A stretch of DNA of 11,226 nucleotides, taken from contig JAMPIQ010000031.1 in assembly GCA_024699855.1 (NCBI GenBank), positions 1 through 11,226 of the forward strand. The letters run 5' to 3'. This DNA is from Aphelenchoides besseyi (Eukaryota > Nematoda > Chromadorea > Rhabditida > Aphelenchoididae). Under the pieces are notes generated by a model, which searched no databases, was not told where the DNA came from, and saw only the letters and a list, made by a program, of their open reading frames with translations. The position numbers and the translations under genes are program-made. This document shows positions 6,830-11,226 of this stretch, in pieces; within the stretch, counting starts at the first letter, position 1; every line of letters starts with the position of its first letter.

Positions 6830-7521
6830 CGTGGCTGAAGATCGTAAAGAAATGAGTTCAAAGGCTTCTTGTAAGCACACGACCGTCATTCTTGCGATTA
6901 ATCATTCTTCTATCGGACACAAAAAGTGACTAAGACTTACAAATCAAAAGTGCAACCTCCTGGAAAGAGCAGTCTAATTTCACATCTGATTCAATTTCTT
7001 TGTTAAGAGAACCTCAGATTCCGTGTCAAGGTCTCTGAGCAATCAAAACACTCGACAACCTCCGATCTTGTCAAATGCAGCGACTTACACACAATCAAGT
7101 TCTTATCAGCGAAAATGCTCAGGAAATAGCGGAATGAAATGACAAGTTTATCGCTGAGCATCCGAATGTTTGAGCAGAAGTTTGTTCGCAGACAAACTCA
7201 TTTTCACTCAAAGAATCGTATGGTCAATCTAAACATCTTCATCATTCCAACTGTCGATCAGAATGACGAGTTCAACTTCTGCTCTTGATTTGATAAACAC
7301 GACTACTAAGTAAACGAACGGTTCTGATAGGCCGGATGTTGCGAGAACTTCAACACTTCTCCATAAACCGTTGATTCCCGGTTGTCTGCTGTGGGTGTGG
7401 TCCCTCGACGTGTCTTTTAGTTGTTTGGTTTGAAACAAACAGAAAACATCGATTCGATCATCAATTTTCATTGCGATCGTGAGAATTGTCGAGTAATTTG
7501 ACGGACACTTTCAGACTGCTG
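6830..7521. promoter_or_regulatory. Divergent intergenic region between the DM gene and the fucosyltransferase gene
   Basis: About 690 bp separates two gene starts pointing away from each other, so it presumably holds both promoters. It contains an 8-bp inverted repeat, ATGCTCAG (7115-7122) and CTGAGCAT (7154-7161), with 31 bp between the arms. The 7081-7200 stretch also repeats TATC(A)GC-type words. No TATA box can be called. A minus-strand open frame at 7229-7471 has no homology I recognise. Confidence 0.35.
7511..7521 (+). promoter_or_regulatory. Possible trans-splice acceptor just before the fucosyltransferase ATG
   Basis: ACTTTCAG|ACTGCTG|ATG places a TTTCAG acceptor 7 nt before the start codon with no upstream coding exon visible. 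That is the usual position of a nematode spliced-leader site. It could equally be an ordinary acceptor for a non-coding first exon. Confidence 0.3.
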
Positions 7522-9060
7522 ATGCATGGACTTCGACCCAAAATCGTTGCTTTTCTTGTCGTGATTCTTCTGCTCTTCGGTTTCTTTGTTCTTGACAGCA
7601 ACTACAACTCGGGACTTGTTTCTTCTCTGATGACCAGAACCTCCGCATTTCAACTGCTTGCTCGTAAATGACACTCCGAAAGCAGGAAACACTCTTGTAG
7701 CCACAAACCAAAGCTTTCTATTGCTCAACGATATCGGGACCTAAAAGAAAAGACCTTGAAAGTCCAAAACCCGCAATCTGAATCACCGTCTTCATCCAAC
7801 ACAATCAAACGAATGCTCGTGATGACAAGAGCAACTCGAGACAAAGACCCCAAGAGACACGATCAAACACTCAACCAAACGATCAACTCCAACTGTTCCA
7901 TTTCGCTGTGACTACACAATGGACCGGAAGCTTCTATCCCAATCCGATGTGTGTTTTCTGCAACCGAGTGAAAATACAGAAAAGTGAGGACTACAAACAA
8001 GACTCTCAACCTGTTGATTTCAGATCAACCAAAACGCGATTATCCAATCCAATCAGACAATCTTCTGCTCTTCAGAGAAGCTCCGGTCAAGCGTACACGC
8101 GTAATGCCAGAACTTCAAATGGTCAGTCGGAAACAGTCAGTCCTCACATTAGACTTCAGGTTGCCACCATTTCAAATAAACTATACAATCGGTTGGGTTT
8201 CCTGGTGCTGATATTCAATTCGGGCTACGATGAGTTGGTTCCGAAAGAAATGCGGTTATTTTCGGTCGTCCTAATCGATCTGAGCATCAGGTAAAACTGT
8301 CATTGACTATCTTCACAGGTTTCAGACAAAACGAAGAGCCGAGTGGGAGAAAGTGAAGTCAACGGTCATGTCGAAAACAAAACCAGCATTTGCATTGATC
8401 TCACACTGCCAACACAAACAGCCAAACGAGAAGTCTATTTGCGTTGCTCTCCAGAAGTGAGTTCCATCTGATCACATCACCTTCTTTTCAGACGTCATTC
8501 GAAAGCTTGAGTCGATTTGTTCGGAAAGTGTTACAAGGAGTGTAATAAAGAGAAACTGCGAGGTCAAACAAGACTCGTGACTATCACTTCTATTTGCTTT
8601 CGAGAACGCCGTTTGTGATGGCTATGTGACTGAGCAAGTTCTATCGTTTCAAGAAACTCATCCGTCCCTAATCGTTCTACGCAAATCCGATTATGTAAAT
8701 TTAGTGCCCGAAGGATCGTTTATTGCAGTCGAATCAATTCGAGTAAGTGACCTCAAACACAGCCATTCAATGATCGTTCTTGTAGTTCAATGGATCGCTC
8801 TGACAGACTCACGTGGAGTTCTGCATGACACAACAAAGACGCGTACTCTGAAACTACTTCGAATGGACTCGACACTACGAACGGCCAATCTCACGAAACC
8901 CCATTCTAAGAGCTCTTTGCCGAGCTGTGCGCACGTTGTATTGAACCGGAACGCGTACTCCGCGTACAAGAACATGGCTGATTTCTATTCACCGAAACGC
9001 CTCTGTGGACTTCGATTTGTTCCACGCCTCATCAACGGGACAAAACTAACTCGTGACGTA
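7522..9060 (+). pseudogene. Alpha-1,3-fucosyltransferase (GT10), frame-broken; pseudogene or indel-bearing assembly
   Basis: GT10 enzymes move fucose from GDP-fucose onto GlcNAc of Golgi glycans. The whole layout is visible. Exon 1 (7522-7663) encodes MHGLRPKIVAFLVVILLLFG, a short cytosolic tail and type II signal anchor. Plausible introns are 7664-7700, 7984-8023, 8122-8159, 8291-8325, 8457-8491 and 8743-8785 (35-43 nt). Family blocks follow in order: CDYTMDRKLLSQSDV (about 7904-7950), LLLFREAP, INYTIGW and ADIQFGL (the FNWTMtYR-DSDI block), ALISHCQ with KREVYL, VDLFGKC (8511-8531), DYHFYL (8579-8596) then AFENAVCDGYVTEQVL (8596-8643), SDYVNLVPEGSFIA, YFEWTRHYERP (from 8855), and AYKNMADFYSPKRLC at the C-terminus. 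These blocks fall in all three frames. A base is missing at 8596, TGA stands at 8508-8510 just before VDLFGKC, and another TGA is at 8942-8944. The normally conserved donor-binding Lys of YVTEK is Gln (CAA, 8635-8637), which argues against activity. Confidence 0.82.
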
Positions 9061-9299
9061 TTCGCAGCTCTTCAGTGCCATAACAAAATAAACGGGTTCA
9101 CAATAACAACTGACTACCTTCGAGTTCAATGGACTCTCGTCCGAGTTCTCTATTTAAAAGTGCAATTCACTTCCATCGATAACAATCTGCCGTTAGCAAA
9201 CTTATTCCGCGCCCCACCAATTTCCGCTAATAACATCGTAGCTTAAACACCCCGACATTAGCTTTTGAAACTGCACGGTTATAAATCAGATTGGATGTG

Positions 9300-10438
9300 T
9301 GTGTGTCTTCACTTCTCACTCAAATGGGACTCCAACTCCTCTGTTTCTTGCACTCGCAAAGAAACAAGCTGTGTCTTATCACACCCGAACGATCTTCATG
9401 ATACTTTACTCGAGTATCCTTCGGGCTGAGAACTCAAAATTCTACCGGACCTCCGTAGCTCTCTGCACAATCCATCTCTCGCACTTCCAACCACGTATTC
9501 ATTGAATTGAATGTCGGAGATGCTGAAAACAAAATGTGAGAACTCACATCAAACAAGTTCACTCGCTGATTTCAGACTCGTCGAATCAATATTCTTGCAC
9601 TTTGTGTCGTCAACACAAACCTCAACGTCAACTTCATTCGTCACGGACTGTCCATTCTCTAAGTGTGATTGTCCGAAAGTGAGTTCAATCTCCGACATCT
9701 GATGTCCGTTTTTTAGTGCACATTGATTCGTCATCGTCGTCGATCTATGTCCCGACAAATCCAACTGATCTCGTCAACAAACCACGCATGGATTTCGGAC
9801 AAACCCACGGCTTATTCACTGTCAAACGCGCAGAACACCACGGCGTTTCGTGTTTCGGAAAGGCAACTATAACATTAAACGTAAACCCCGCAATCTAAAC
9901 CACTCATCTTTCAGGGCTCTATCAGCGGCTCTCCATCCTTGTCTCGCGTCTTGTTGTTGCGCATCTCTTGCCAATCTGGCGTTGTCTTAATCGACGGATC
10001 TTGTGGTGATTTTCCGAGAGAGTCGTTTCAAAATGCCGATCCCTATGAGAGTGAGATTACCATTTGATTTATTTTATCAATCTGGTTGTTTAATTGACCT
10101 CTTTAGGTCGTTCTACTTTCTGAGTGCCTTTCTATTGACTCTTCAAAAAACTCTCCTCCTCACTTCTTTTTAGTCTCAAATCCCCGAACCTTTAAACAAA
10201 CCAAATTTGATCATCGGTGAGTTCGTACGGAATCGGAGTCATTCAAGACGTTCTGTTGTCCAAAATACATCTCCTCAATCAAAATAACACAATTAACCAC
10301 ATGCCGTCAAGATCCTTTGATAGCTCCAAACTTTACTCGTCCAGAAATCACCTTTTGTTTCCCCGCAAACTCGATCTGCGAAACAAGATAATTATCCCGC
10401 CAGGCAACGGTGTCTTGTGTGTACAACGATTCAAATAA
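9300..10438 (+). CDS. Multi-exon gene, probable secreted or extracellular protein of unknown function
   Basis: Plus-strand introns with good signals lie at 9536-9575, 9679-9716, 9881-9914 and 10051-10106 (40, 38, 34 and 56 nt); a 31-nt one at 10217-10247 is doubtful. Protein-like stretches are WDSNSSVSCTRKETSCVLS (about 9325-9382), HVFIELNVGDAENK before the 9536 donor, then FVTDCPFSKCDCPK, IDSSSSSIYVPTNPTDL, GLFTVKRAEHHGVSCFGKA, SGVVLIDGSCGDFPRESFQN, VVLLSECLSIDSSKNSPPHF and a last exon ending at TAA 10436-10438. Spaced cysteines, N-glycosylation-type NSS and beta-strand-like patches suggest an extracellular domain, but I match no family. The first exon is unclear; MGLQLLCFLHSQ near 9324 is hydrophobic and could be a signal peptide in another frame. 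Exons 2 to 4 join in frame. At least one frame change is needed before 9480. Confidence 0.45.
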
Positions 10439-10439
10439 A
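10434..10439 (+). terminator. AATAAA poly(A) signal overlapping the stop codon
   Basis: AATAAA overlaps the proposed TAA stop of the right-hand plus gene. A second AATAAA follows at 10454-10459, which is better placed for cleavage downstream of the stop. Confidence 0.4.
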
Positions 10440-10459
10440 ACATTAAGCAGTTCAATAAA

Positions 10460-11226
10460 CAAGCTTATGGGAAAACTTGTCTATCTTCCACTACACCATT
10501 CATCGACTGCACAGCCCACAATTGAAGTCTCATGAACTAACCGTCTTGATTGTTGAGATGACCAATAAAACTCCCTAATTTTACGTTTAATCTTTTTGGG
10601 ATCTAATTTGACTTAACGGTTGTGCAGACGTTTGTCTTTGATACTTTTACCACCCAAGTTTCAACTGATGATTCTTCTAGACTCTCCTCAATACACGGCT
10701 TCCCATCTTGGACTCCTTCATTTCGCAATTAATATCCGCATTTCATCCACGCCACAGAGACTCTAAATTCTCTCGCGATCTTTTAATTCGACCAAAAGGT
10801 CTTGTTTTTTTATACTTGATTAGAATGCGTACTCTCAGCTCGTTACCATTCTCACCCAGCTATCTCTTGACTTCCGTGCTTTGGGATCTATAGAGCCTTT
10901 TGTTTACTCTACTTTTTCAATTTGCGTCCCACCATAGAAACTTTTTGTGAAAGTAATTGACCCCGCTTTTAATCCTTTTGTCTCTCGCTTCTCAACGTGT
11001 ATACTCCTGTTTGACTCGTTTTTTTTTATTGATCTTTGATACTAGGCATAACCCAGCACCACAACAAACACACGATTAAACACTCTTTGATAGTCTAGGG
11101 AGTTTACCAAGAACAGCATTTTACTGATCACTCGTTTGTTCATTCCTTGAGCTTCTCCTATTGAAAGATGTGGATCTTTAAGTAGCAAAATAAATCAATA
11201 CTTCAATAAATTTAACTCCGTATGTT
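10460..11226. other. T-rich intergenic sequence, no supported gene
   Basis: The plus strand is rich in pyrimidine tracts and short TTTGATA-type words (CTTTGATAC near 10636 and 11034, CTTTGATAG near 11087). AATAAA hexamers occur near 10564 and 11206. The one open frame of note (10708-10893) has no recognisable domain and no splice context. I can support no gene, RNA or mobile element here. Confidence 0.4.

Noticed and set aside
7229..7471. 80-codon minus-strand open frame upstream of the DM gene.
   Set aside because: No domain, no convincing splice link to the DM gene, and it lies in the shared promoter region.
7486..9246. Programmed +1 frameshifting of the Euplotes type to explain the fucosyltransferase.
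   Set aside because: The DM domain places the sequence in an animal, the shifts go in both directions, and they do not share a slippery site.

Overview
The window looks like a piece of animal nuclear genome, most probably from a nematode. It carries a DM (doublesex/mab-3) DNA-binding domain, which is found only in animals, a nematode-style FkbM-domain methyltransferase-like gene and a Golgi-type alpha-1,3-fucosyltransferase. All genes are cut by many very short GT-AG introns (about 35-56 nt, T-rich acceptors). A tRNA-Lys(UUU) gene has internal A/B boxes, no encoded CCA and a Pol III T-run terminator. There are no bacterial-style operons, ribosome binding sites or mobile-element genes. The species cannot be named from the sequence.

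Layout. (1) 124-2737, minus: a large multi-exon gene with at least five clear minus-strand introns; product not recognised. (2) About 2790-3030: a non-coding array of degenerate units with a strict ~20 bp period. (3) 3236-3310, minus: tRNA-Lys(UUU). (4) 3667-4507, plus: a three-exon, membrane-anchored FkbM/Methyltransf_21-like gene. (5) 4545-5368, minus: a gene whose first exon carries an EH1-like repressor motif and whose second has a CxxC...HxxHxH putative zinc-binding motif; it converges tail to tail with gene 4. (6) 5733-6336, minus: fragments of one or two unrecognised genes. (7) 6390-6829, minus: a compact, fully open three-exon DM-domain gene (119 aa). (8) 7522-about 9060, plus: a GT10 alpha-1,3-fucosyltransferase, divergent from the DM gene, recognisable from its signal anchor to its C-terminus but with many frame breaks and a substituted donor-binding lysine. 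(9) About 9300-10438, plus: a multi-exon gene for a probably extracellular, cysteine-containing protein of unknown function. (10) 10440-11226: T-rich sequence with no convincing gene.

A theme runs through the window. Protein-like segments with good splice sites repeatedly jump between frames (genes 1, 4, 5, 8, 9), while the DM gene is intact. Either the assembly still holds single-base indels, or several of these genes are decaying. This decides how every CDS here should be read. No functional pathway linking the genes is apparent; they look like ordinary independent nuclear genes.
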